DNA of 8,204 bases from Clostridium_AD sp047624165 (lineage in GTDB: Bacteria; Bacillota; Clostridia; Clostridiales; Clostridiaceae): NCBI GenBank assembly GCA_047624165.1, contig JBLHPD010000211.1, forward strand, positions 1 to 8,204. The letters are read 5' to 3'. Below are positions 1 through 5,515 of the stretch, one piece after another. The position numbers and the translations under genes were made by a program. Under the pieces are notes generated by a model. The model ran no database searches and was not told the DNA's origin. It saw nothing but the letters and a program-made list of their open reading frames with translations. Each line of letters starts with the position of its first letter. Positions within the stretch are counted from its first letter, which is position 1.

Positions 1-99
1 ATTACATGGTTCTTTGTAAGCTTACTTGGAATTTTTATAGATGATTTTATTCGTTGGAAATTATTCAAAGAAGCAAAGCCTAGATACAAAATATTTTAG
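1..99 (+). CDS. C-terminal tail of an unidentified ORF, probably membrane-associated (5' partial)
   Basis: Frame 1 is open from the window edge to a TAG at 97-99; the other two forward frames close quickly. The 32 visible residues are a hydrophobic stretch (TWFFVSLLGIFI) followed by a charged, basic tail ending in KPRYKIF, which fits a small membrane protein with a cytoplasmic C-terminus. Its place directly upstream of a phage holin suggests a late prophage gene at the end of the tail module. I do not recognise the family. With only 32 residues it could also be a fortuitous open frame. Confidence 0.4.
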   Translation: MTWFFVSLLGIFIDDFIRWKLFKEAKPRYKIF

Positions 100-151
100 T
101 GACAAAATAGGAAAATATGGCGACGTAACTACAAAATAAAATAACACAATT

Positions 152-176
152 AAGGCACCTGAGAGGGTGTCTTTTT
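152..176 (+). terminator. Hairpin with short U-tract before the holin
   Basis: AAGGCACC (152-159) pairs with GGTGTCTT (166-173), 8 bp with one G-U, around a 6-nt loop TGAGAG. The run of T at the 3' edge continues to 176. This has the form of an intrinsic terminator after the upstream ORF. No convincing promoter fits between it and the holin start, so late transcription presumably reads through or is antiterminated. Confidence 0.6.
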
Positions 177-210
177 GATGCAAAAAAAATAAAAGAAAGA
201 GGGGCTGAAA

Positions 211-639
211 ATGGATAAAGGCACTACAATCAAGACAGTAATAGCGGTTATGGGAACATGCCTAACATGGCTATTTGGTGTGTGGGATACTGCAATAATA
301 GTATTAATATCTTTTATGGTCCTAGATTATATAACAGGGCTAATAAAGGCATACGTAAACAAAGAGATTTCTTCCGACGTAGGGCTTAAAGGTATAGCTA
401 GAAAGAGTTTAATACTTATAGTTATTATTGTAGCAGTTTTGCTAGATAGGCTTTTAAATGCAGGTACATGGTTATTCAGGACTTTAATATGTTATTTTTA
501 CATTGCGAATGAGGGAATAAGTTTATTGGAAAATTGTGCTCAGTTGGGGTTACCCATCCCGGATTCATTAAGAGAGGCATTAGTCCAATTGCAAGCAGGG
601 AATAAAAAAGGTGCTAAGGAGGAAAACAAAGTTGAATAA
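211..639 (+). CDS. Phage holin, toxin-secretion/phage-lysis family (Phage_holin_4 type)
   Basis: A 142-aa membrane protein expected to form lesions in the cytoplasmic membrane that release the endolysin encoded next. Hydrophobic segments lie at about residues 8-24, 26-47, 66-82 and 88-101, with a charged C-terminus (KKGAKEENKVE). The family signature is visible: DYITGLIKA at 39-47 followed by SSDVGLKGIARK at 54-65, as in the TcdE/UtxA/phage holins of clostridia and bacilli. The start is supported by AGAGGGG at 198-204, 6 nt before ATG. Length matches the family. Its last 8 nt overlap the endolysin start in another frame, so the two are probably translationally coupled. The assignment rests on the motif and the holin-endolysin order. 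Confidence 0.9.
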   Translation: MDKGTTIKTVIAVMGTCLTWLFGVWDTAIIVLISFMVLDYITGLIKAYVNKEISSDVGLKGIARKSLILIVIIVAVLLDRLLNAGTWLFRTLICYFYIANEGISLLENCAQLGLPIPDSLREALVQLQAGNKKGAKEENKVE

Positions 640-1492
640 AATAGATGTATTAAGAGCTGGACATAATTATCAGAGTCCTGGAGCTTCAGGGAGAATAAGC
701 GAAACTTTAGAAGCCAGAAATGTATGTGCTCCTGCTATTAAATATTTAAGAACTGCAGGTGATACTGTAATAGATGGAACTCCTGGTAATTGTTCTGTGG
801 GTACAGATTTAAGGTTTGGAACAGATAAAGCTAATAATTATAACGCTGATATATTCGTTCCAATACATTTTAATAATGCTTATGAATTTTTTAATGGAGC
901 AATTGGATCAGAGGTATGGGTTAATCCTAAAAATCCATTATCTGTAGCAATAGGCACAAGAGTAGTTAATAATTTAGCTGCACTAGGATTTAAAAACAGA
1001 GGTCTAAAAGATGGTAGTCATTTACATGATGTAAGAGTTCCAAAGGCTTCAACTATATTGGCAGAGGTTTGTTTTGTTGAAGCTACAGAGGATATAAGAA
1101 TATATAAAAAGGTAGGGGCAGATGCAGTTGGTAAAGCAATAGCAGAGGGAATACTAGGGCATACAATAAGTACTACTTCAACAGTAGTTATAGTGCCTGC
1201 TACACGAGTTAATAATTCTATAGCACAATTACAAGCTGAACTAAATAAACAAGGTGCTAGGCTACTCGTAGATGGTTTTTACGGTCCTAAAACTTTAGCA
1301 GCTTGCCCACTCTTAAAATTTGGCGCTAGTGGAAATATCACGAAATGGCTACAAAAAAGACTTGCATTATCTCTTCAAGATGGATTGTTTGGTAATGGTA
1401 CTAATATAGCAGTAAGAAACTATCAAACCGCGCTTAGACTCGTAAGTGATGGAATTGTGGGACAAGGAACTTGGAATGCTTTATTAAAATAA
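632..1492 (+). CDS. Endolysin: N-acetylmuramoyl-L-alanine amidase (Amidase_3) with C-terminal peptidoglycan-binding repeats
   Basis: Zinc amidase cleaving the MurNAc-L-alanine bond of peptidoglycan at phage lysis. I choose TTG at 632 (286 aa): AAGGAGG at 616-622 sits 9 nt upstream, whereas a GTG at 611 in the same frame has no ribosome site. Numbering from TTG, the Amidase_3 domain spans about 3-180. Likely zinc ligands are H11 (AGHN), a Glu in SETLEAR (E24 or E27) and H79 (PIHFNN), with catalytic E145 in ILAEVCFVEATED. After a Thr/Val/Pro-rich linker (about 184-195) come two PG_binding_1-like repeats, around QLQAELN...DGFYGPKTL and ITKWLQKRL...DGIVGQGTW. There is no signal peptide, so export depends on the holin. 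It overlaps the holin stop by 8 nt. Confidence 0.93.
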   Translation: MNKIDVLRAGHNYQSPGASGRISETLEARNVCAPAIKYLRTAGDTVIDGTPGNCSVGTDLRFGTDKANNYNADIFVPIHFNNAYEFFNGAIGSEVWVNPKNPLSVAIGTRVVNNLAALGFKNRGLKDGSHLHDVRVPKASTILAEVCFVEATEDIRIYKKVGADAVGKAIAEGILGHTISTTSTVVIVPATRVNNSIAQLQAELNKQGARLLVDGFYGPKTLAACPLLKFGASGNITKWLQKRLALSLQDGLFGNGTNIAVRNYQTALRLVSDGIVGQGTWNALLK

Positions 1493-1516
1493 AAATAAAA
1501 TTTAGGAGGAATTATA

Positions 1517-1696
1517 ATGACAAATAAAAAATGGTATCTAAGTAAAATAGTATGGGTGAATGCAATCGCTCTAGTTGCAGTTATGGCACAAACTATGACC
1601 GGTAAGGAAATTGTTACACCAGAGCTACAAGTAATGGCTTTAAGTGTAGTTAACTTAGTTTTAAGGACAGTGACAAAAGAGAACATAATTTGGTAG
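1517..1696 (+). CDS. Small phage membrane protein of the lysis cassette (59 aa)
   Basis: The 59-aa product starts MTNKKWYLSKIVWVNAIALV and has one membrane span (about 11-27), a middle section with TPELQ, a second weakly hydrophobic helix (about 37-50) and a short tail KENIIW. Start support is strong: AGGAGGA at 1504-1510, 6 nt before ATG. Small proteins of this look (basic start, KxVWVNAI, then VVNLVLRxxTKE) are familiar after endolysin genes in Firmicute phages. The biochemical role is not known to me; an accessory lysis role is inferred only from position. It lies 24 nt after the endolysin stop and just before a terminator, so it is probably the last gene of the late operon. Confidence 0.8.
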   Translation: MTNKKWYLSKIVWVNAIALVAVMAQTMTGKEIVTPELQVMALSVVNLVLRTVTKENIIW

Positions 1697-1707
1697 TACA
1701 GTTAGAA

Positions 1708-1737
1708 CCTCAGAGAGAAATCCTTGAGGCTTTTTTT
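1708..1737 (+). terminator. Intrinsic terminator ending the phage lysis operon
   Basis: CCTCA (1708-1712) pairs with TGAGG (1725-1729) around a 12-nt loop, followed by C and seven T (1731-1737). It lies 11 nt after the stop of the 59-aa gene and separates the lysis genes from the defence cassette. Confidence 0.8.
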
Positions 1738-1780
1738 ATTTTAAAAGGACATTTAGATATAAATGTAGAATACTTAAATA

Positions 1781-1789
1781 TGTTATAAT
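1781..1789 (+). promoter_or_regulatory. Extended -10 promoter of the ABC-3C cassette
   Basis: TGT followed by TATAAT (1784-1789) is an extended -10 element (TGn-TATAAT). No good -35 lies 16-18 nt upstream, which is tolerated with an extended -10. It falls between the lysis terminator and the first cassette gene, predicting a start near 1796 and a leader of about 17 nt with AAGGGGG (1799-1805) as ribosome site. It implies expression independent of the phage late promoter. Confidence 0.65.
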
Positions 1790-1812
1790 ATATAGGTCAA
1801 GGGGGAATAAAT

Positions 1813-2028
1813 ATGGGAAACGTTGCAGCTGTTCTTTCTATGGGGGCAAGCTTATTAAGCATATTCATGTTTTTTTTATCCAAAAACGAGAAAAATAAAT
1901 GTATAGAAATAAAAAATGAAGTAAACCAAAAAATTGAGATTTTAAATAAAACCTCAACAATGAATAGCAAGGATAATTTTGATATTAAAAAAGTTCAAAC
2001 ATTTGATAATAGTAAGTCAATGAGATAG
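1813..2028 (+). CDS. Small one-span membrane protein, first gene of the ABC-3C cassette
   Basis: A 71-aa protein with one N-terminal membrane span (about 4-22, VAAVLSMGASLLSIFMFFL), then a lysine-rich flank (SKNEKNK) that should leave the rest in the cytoplasm. The hydrophilic remainder (about 30-71) is helical and then polar/disordered, ending in SKSMR. The start is supported by AAGGGGG, 7 nt before ATG. It is the promoter-proximal gene and ends only 10 nt before the next start, so the two are surely co-expressed. I do not recognise a family. By position it may be the membrane/effector part of the system, separate from the C-terminal-domain protein that follows; a frameshift fusion of the two is possible but not shown. 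Confidence 0.7.
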   Translation: MGNVAAVLSMGASLLSIFMFFLSKNEKNKCIEIKNEVNQKIEILNKTSTMNSKDNFDIKKVQTFDNSKSMR

Positions 2029-2038
2029 GAGCTATGTT

Positions 2039-2584
2039 ATGGGCGATGATTTTAAAATAGGATTAATAGAAAATTTTAATTGTGAAATAGAAGGAACAGA
2101 AATTTCGGATATTAGTAAAATAATAAAAGAAATGATTAATATAAAAAGTAGTAAAATAGATTTAGTTTGTAAAAAATCTAGAACGTATGACATTGCTGAA
2201 AAAATCAATCTAAATAATTTCACGAGTACGCCTGCAGAAAAAATCAAGAAATATCATATTGATGCATGTGATGTAATTGAAGATGCAATAAATTGCTTAG
2301 AAGAGCTTGAAGCATTTATTAGTGCAGATTTATATGATTATTATTGGGAGGTTTATACTAATATATTGATTTCTTTAAAAATTAATATACATGATGAAGA
2401 AAAAATTAAAGAAAATGTTGATGATATATATTCAGGTATAATTGATAAAATTTACAAAGAATTATTTTTGAGAAAGAAAACTGATATACCATTAAATAAA
2501 ATAATTACATATATTAGCGCTATAACAGCATATGTATTTTATAAATGCAAATTTTTGATACCAGTTGAGAAGTGCAAATATTAA
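2039..2584 (+). CDS. Putative ABC-three-component-system protein (C-terminal-domain/effector component)
   Basis: A soluble, mostly helical 181-aa protein. Residues 1-60 are mixed charged sequence; about 62-181 contain amphipathic helices (KIKKYHIDACDVIEDAINC, LYDYYWEVYTNILI) and end in an ITAYVFYKCKFLIP-type motif. The C-terminal half looks like the ABC-3C CTD, the module that ties an effector to the ABC ATPase in these systems, but I am matching from memory. No membrane span or nuclease/protease motif is visible, so an effector activity cannot be named. Start: AGGAG at 2027-2031, 7 nt before ATG; an ATG at 2034 opens a frame that stops almost at once. Order before an MC6-like gene and a DUF2326 ATPase is the main support. 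Confidence 0.62.
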   Translation: MGDDFKIGLIENFNCEIEGTEISDISKIIKEMINIKSSKIDLVCKKSRTYDIAEKINLNNFTSTPAEKIKKYHIDACDVIEDAINCLEELEAFISADLYDYYWEVYTNILISLKINIHDEEKIKENVDDIYSGIIDKIYKELFLRKKTDIPLNKIITYISAITAYVFYKCKFLIPVEKCKY

Positions 2585-2603
2585 AGAAAGGAAATGAAGA
2601 GGA

Positions 2604-2834
2604 ATGATTGTAAATTTTGATAGTGATCCTCGTAATTCGGTTATCTACACTTCTAGTATAATTTTATCTTATCTAAAGCGAAAAGGGATTTCTAAAAAAC
2701 TAGATGATGTAAGTCTACATTGTTTTAATCTAAAAATGGAATATTCATTATTTTTTTTATCAATCGATTGGATGTACTTAGTTGGGATAATTAAAGAGAT
2801 TAATGAAAGAAATGAGTTGATTTTATGCGATTAA
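2604..2834 (+). CDS. ABC-three-component system middle component 6 (MC6-like)
   Basis: A 76-aa protein of the size and pattern of ABC-3C middle components: a short winged-helix-like fold bridging effector and ATPase. Visible are an N-terminal strand (MIVNFDSD), two helices (SVIYTSSIILSYLKRKG, LDDVSLHCFNLKM) and a hydrophobic C-terminal part, FFLSIDWMYLVGIIKEINE, like the family's xFxLALDxLYLLGxI ending. AAGGA at 2588-2592 is 11 nt upstream; AGAGG directly before ATG is too close to be the main site. It ends inside the next gene with a 10-nt overlap, so translation of the ATPase is probably coupled to it. The exact middle-component number is less certain than the general class. Confidence 0.75.
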   Translation: MIVNFDSDPRNSVIYTSSIILSYLKRKGISKKLDDVSLHCFNLKMEYSLFFLSIDWMYLVGIIKEINERNELILCD

Positions 2835-4495
2835 TAAGACTTGTAGTAAAAAATTCTATTAGCAACGAAATTATTAGGAATATAGAGTTCAATGAATTTG
2901 GTCTATCTTTAATAGTAGATGAAACAGATGCCAAAACTAGCGGAAGTAATATTGGAAAAACGACGGCAGTAAAAGTAATTGATCTTTGTTTAGCAGCAAA
3001 ATCTGTTTCAAGTTTGTATAAAGAAAAAGATACCGGAGAAAATATTGCTATAAAAAATTTTTTAGAAGAAAATAAAATAAATGCTTCATTAACATGTATG
3101 ATTGACAAGAAAGAGTATATTTTTACAAGGGCACTATACAGTAGAGGCAAGAATGAAATTGATGGTGAAGAAGTTAAATCTTTTAAAAATTATACTAATA
3201 AATTAAACGAATTAATATTCGATAATATGACCAATAAACCAACATTTAGACAACTGATTTCAAAGTTCATAAGATTAGAGAATTCAAATGAAAGTGCATT
3301 GCTTAAGTATTTAGGAACATTTCTTAAAAACTATGAGTATCAAGCAATTTATGAATACTTATTTGGAATTGACACTTCAAAGTCAAAGAATGTTGATATC
3401 TTATTATCAAATGAAAATATAGATAAAGATATTGAAGCTATTTTTAGAAAAAACGCAGTATCATCCTTGAAAGAATTTGAAACTAAAATAGGGTTAATGA
3501 AAGATGAAGTTGAAAAATTCAAGCAATCCTATTCAGAAATTACAATAATAGATGGTTATAAGGTTAAAGAAAAAGAAATAGAACTACTTTTATCAAAAAT
3601 TCAAGGGTTGGGAAACATTGCTGCTAAGGGGAAGTTAAAGGTTCAGTTAATGAAGGAAAAGATTAAAAAAGAAAAAGAGAAAATCTTTTTTGTTGATCAT
3701 CGATTGCTTAAGAAATTATATGATGAAACAAAAACATTAGTGGATAACGAATTGAGGGATTTTGAGGAATTGGAAAACTTTCACAATGGCATGGTGAATA
3801 AAAGAATTAAGATGTTAGAAAAATCATTAGAAGAATTGGGTGAAGAGGTACAAAGTGTAGAAGAAAAATTGGACATAGAACGTAAGGTATATGAAACAAA
3901 TTATATTAGCTTTAATGTTGAATTGAAAGATAAATTTGAAGAAAAATACAATGAATTTTCTATTAATAAAACTAAGCTTGAAAGTTATATTAGTGATTAT
4001 GATTATGTCTTAAAAAAACATGAAGAGAAAGACGATAATTTAAGTAAAAAAGTAGAAGGAAACAATGATGAAAATAAGAAGGTACAGATTGAAAAGGATT
4101 TAAATGATAATTTCAAATCTTTGACAAATTTAATAACTGGGGAATCATTTGCTATTTTACTAAGCGATGATGATGATGATGGATTTCCTGTTAAAATTGT
4201 TGGAATGAATGGTAAACCAGGCACCGGAATAAAAAAAGCAATGATTACTTGTTTTGATTTAGCACATATAGATTTAATTCTTAAAAAAGACTATCATATG
4301 CCTGTTTTTGTGATACATGATAAATTGGAGAATGTTGATTTGAAAGAACTGAGAGGCATTGTTGAACAGTCACGTAAATTTAAAGGTCAATATATATTCC
4401 CTATACTTAATGATAGAATTCAAACAATAGGGATAAAGGAAAAGGAAATAGTATTAAGACTTTCAGCAACGGATAAGTTCTTTCATGTAAAATAA
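2825..4495 (+). CDS. DUF2326-type ABC/SMC-like ATPase of an ABC-3C defence system
   Basis: A 556-aa protein with the split ABC-ATPase/coiled-coil layout of SMC-like proteins. Residues 1-190 form the N-terminal ATPase half, with the P-loop at 40-47 (GSNIGKTT; K45) followed by VIDLCLAAKS, typical of DUF2326 proteins. About 200-430 is a long charged Lys/Glu-rich coiled coil. About 430-556 is the C-terminal half, with a signature-like stretch near 465-485 (GTGIKKAMITCFDLAHIDLI) and a Walker-B-like strand MPVFVIHDKLENVD (D499). The glutamate expected right after the Walker B aspartate is absent; HD followed by another residue is usual in this family. The family is predicted to sense invasion and gate an effector. 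ATG overlaps the middle-component gene by 10 nt and has no strong ribosome site of its own. Confidence 0.88.
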   Translation: MRLIRLVVKNSISNEIIRNIEFNEFGLSLIVDETDAKTSGSNIGKTTAVKVIDLCLAAKSVSSLYKEKDTGENIAIKNFLEENKINASLTCMIDKKEYIFTRALYSRGKNEIDGEEVKSFKNYTNKLNELIFDNMTNKPTFRQLISKFIRLENSNESALLKYLGTFLKNYEYQAIYEYLFGIDTSKSKNVDILLSNENIDKDIEAIFRKNAVSSLKEFETKIGLMKDEVEKFKQSYSEITIIDGYKVKEKEIELLLSKIQGLGNIAAKGKLKVQLMKEKIKKEKEKIFFVDHRLLKKLYDETKTLVDNELRDFEELENFHNGMVNKRIKMLEKSLEELGEEVQSVEEKLDIERKVYETNYISFNVELKDKFEEKYNEFSINKTKLESYISDYDYVLKKHEEKDDNLSKKVEGNNDENKKVQIEKDLNDNFKSLTNLITGESFAILLSDDDDDGFPVKIVGMNGKPGTGIKKAMITCFDLAHIDLILKKDYHMPVFVIHDKLENVDLKELRGIVEQSRKFKGQYIFPILNDRIQTIGIKEKEIVLRLSATDKFFHVK

Positions 4496-4520
4496 GGGCA
4501 TAAAAAAGTGTAACAAAAAT

Positions 4521-4562
4521 AAGACATGTCAATATTTCAAATGAGGTGAGGACGTGTCTTTT
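4521..4562 (+). terminator. Hairpin after the defence cassette
   Basis: AAGACATGTC (4521-4530) pairs with GACGTGTCTT (4551-4560), 10 bp with one G-U, around a 20-nt loop, then a short T run. It starts 25 nt after the ATPase stop. The large loop and short T-tract make it a weaker terminator than the next one. Confidence 0.5.
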
Positions 4563-4603
4563 AAAATTACGACCTCGTATATTAATTTAAAAAGTAATTA
4601 ATT

Positions 4604-4638
4604 AAGCTCTAAGTAATGCCCTGGGCTTTATTTTTTTG
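4604..4638 (+). terminator. Second intrinsic terminator after the defence cassette
   Basis: AAGCTC (4604-4609) pairs with GGGCTT (4623-4628) with one G-U, followed by TATTTTTTT (to 4637) and further T-rich sequence. It has the better T-tract of the two hairpins downstream of the ATPase gene and insulates the cassette from the SOS promoter to its right. Confidence 0.55.
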
Positions 4639-4658
4639 CTTTTATTTAAGACACAGAT

Positions 4659-4694
4659 AGTAGAAAATTAACAAAAACAGTTTAATTTTCTACT
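4659..4694. repeat. Perfect 13-bp inverted repeat upstream of the SOS promoter
   Basis: AGTAGAAAATTAA (4659-4671) and TTAATTTTCTACT (4682-4694) are exact reverse complements around a 10-nt spacer. The right arm ends on the first base of the -35 hexamer of the promoter at 4694-4722. It lacks a T-tract on either strand, so it is not an obvious terminator. A second regulator site or an element boundary are possible readings. Confidence 0.6.
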
Positions 4695-4722
4695 TTACAT
4701 TAGAACACATGTTCCATATAAT
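4694..4722 (+). promoter_or_regulatory. Sigma-A promoter of the WYL/87-aa operon
   Basis: TTTACA (4694-4699) and a perfect TATAAT (4717-4722) are separated by exactly 17 nt. Transcription should start near 4729, giving a leader of about 13 nt with GAGGTGG (4730-4736) near its 5' end. A LexA box lies within the spacer, so this is probably a repressible SOS promoter. Confidence 0.8.
4703..4714. promoter_or_regulatory. LexA (SOS) operator
   Basis: GAACACATGTTC is a perfect palindrome matching the Gram-positive LexA/DinR box GAAC-N4-GTTC. It sits wholly between the -35 and -10 hexamers, where bound LexA would block RNA polymerase. Both the match and its position are seen directly; actual LexA control is inferred. 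Confidence 0.8.
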
Positions 4723-4741
4723 AACCTTAGAGGTGGTAATT

Positions 4742-4942
4742 ATGGACGAATATATGCTAAAGAATTCATTGCTGGATCATAAAATTGTAACTATAATGTA
4801 CCAAAGCAGAAAAGAAATAACACAGAGAGACATAAGAATAATGAAACTAATGGATAAAGAGATAGAAGCATACTGTTACCTGAGGCATCAGGTTAGGCAT
4901 TTTAAGAAAGATAGTATATTAGCCATTACGTATAAGCATTAG
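4742..4942 (+). CDS. Stand-alone mini WYL-domain protein (66 aa), SOS-controlled
   Basis: I start at ATG 4742 behind GAGGTGG (4730-4736, 5 nt spacing); an upstream in-frame ATG at 4709 lies inside the LexA box, before the predicted transcription start. The 66-aa product resembles the core of a WYL domain: IVTIMYQSRKEITQRDIRI, then EAYCYLRHQVRHFKKDSILAI, matching the usual pattern of small-beta-barrel strands, [WY]-C-x-[LR]-R, RxF and DxIxxI. WYL domains usually bind ligands or nucleic acid as the sensor part of HTH regulators; here no HTH is attached. Role unknown. The SOS box and co-transcription with the 87-aa gene suggest a DNA-damage function. A YolD-like identity (partner of Y-family polymerases) is a less good alternative. 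Confidence 0.72.
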   Translation: MDEYMLKNSLLDHKIVTIMYQSRKEITQRDIRIMKLMDKEIEAYCYLRHQVRHFKKDSILAITYKH

Positions 4943-4953
4943 GAGGTGATAGC

Positions 4954-5217
4954 ATGAAAATTGTAGTCAAACCTATAGAAGTCGTTGTTTGGACAGATGT
5001 AAAAGGTAATATACATCCTGTAAGATTTAAAATTACTAATGATGATGAAAGCAATTCTGTTGTAAAAATAGATAAAGTTATTTCTGTAGACAAGGAAAAG
5101 TTAGCAGGCAATGAAATGCTAGTGTTCAAGTGCCAGAGTATAGTTAATGGAGCTGACAAGCTATATGAAATAAAATATGAGTTAAGCAGCTGTAGATGGA
5201 TATTATTTAAGATTTAA
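4954..5217 (+). CDS. Conserved-looking 87-aa protein of unknown function, second gene of the SOS operon
   Basis: An 87-aa soluble, beta-rich protein starting MKIVVKPIEVVVWTDVKGNI and ending in YELSSCRWILFKI. No catalytic motif or membrane span is visible. Alternating hydrophobic strands (VVKIDKVISV, MLVFKCQSIV, LYEIKYEL) suggest a small all-beta fold. Start: AGGAGGTGA, 5 nt before ATG, one of the strongest ribosome sites here. It begins 11 nt after the WYL-like gene and has no promoter of its own, so it shares the LexA-controlled transcript. From memory, proteins of this look occur beside the same mini-WYL gene in other clostridia; I cannot verify that here. Function not known. Confidence 0.75.
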   Translation: MKIVVKPIEVVVWTDVKGNIHPVRFKITNDDESNSVVKIDKVISVDKEKLAGNEMLVFKCQSIVNGADKLYEIKYELSSCRWILFKI

Positions 5218-5220
5218 AAT

Positions 5221-5263
5221 AAAGAGTACTGCACGAGGTTGGAAGTCCTGTGTAGTACTCTTT
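5221..5263. terminator. Long hairpin ending the SOS operon
   Basis: AAAGAGTACTGCAC (5221-5234) pairs with GTGTAGTACTCTTT (5250-5263), 14 bp with one G-U, around a 15-nt loop in which GAGG/CCT can extend the stem. It begins 3 nt after the 87-aa gene stop. The A-rich left and T-rich right flanks would let it act in both directions, although the T-tract is short. Confidence 0.75.
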
Positions 5264-5416
5264 AGTTAAAGGAAAAATTGATTATGAATATATTTAAATT
5301 ATAGACTATTCAACAAATTGTATTCAATTCATTTGGCTAATCTGGTGCTTTTTCATTTTTTGTATAAATAATTGTAGTATGGCAATAATTTAGAAAAAAA
5401 TAAAAGAGGTTATTAT

Positions 5417-5515
5417 ATGTACAAATTTAAAAAGAGCAGTATACAAATAAATGTTGCTATACCTATAGCAGTAGCACTCATTCTAGTTTTATTAATAATT
5501 CCAATACTGAGTTAG
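5417..5515 (+). CDS. Tiny one-span hydrophobic membrane peptide (32 aa)
   Basis: A 32-codon ORF with AGAGG (5405-5409) 7 nt before ATG. The peptide begins MYKFKKSSIQINVAI and continues as a long hydrophobic helix (about 13-31) of V/A/I/L/P residues, ending in PILS. A basic N-terminus with one membrane span is typical of small membrane proteins and of type I toxins; nothing else identifies it. Its stop codon lies at the edge of a terminator stem, supporting a real short transcript. The 15 nt around the start (GAGGTTATTATATGT) are identical to those at the pilin-operon gene starting at 7179. No antisense RNA promoter was found that would prove a toxin/antitoxin pair. Confidence 0.5.
   Translation: MYKFKKSSIQINVAIPIAVALILVLLIIPILS

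Noticed and set aside
1423..1686. Minus-strand 87-codon ORF across the end of the endolysin gene and the small phage protein
   Set aside because: It is antisense to two well-supported genes, spans their junction, and has no ribosome site or recognisable product.
2032..2247. Minus-strand hydrophobic ORF inside the 181-aa gene
   Set aside because: Shadow of an AT-rich coding region; hydrophobicity is expected on the reverse of Lys/Asn/Glu-rich codons, and no ribosome site is present.
2800..3150. Minus-strand 116-codon ORF opposite the start of the ABC ATPase gene
   Set aside because: Fully antisense to the P-loop-bearing part of the ATPase and across the gene overlap; no start signal.
4709..4741. 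Upstream in-frame ATG as start of the WYL-like protein
   Set aside because: It lies inside the LexA box and upstream of the predicted transcription start, with no ribosome site.
4926..5159. Minus-strand 77-codon ORF opposite the 87-aa SOS gene
   Set aside because: The forward gene has AGGAGGTGA and the SOS promoter; the reverse frame has no signals.
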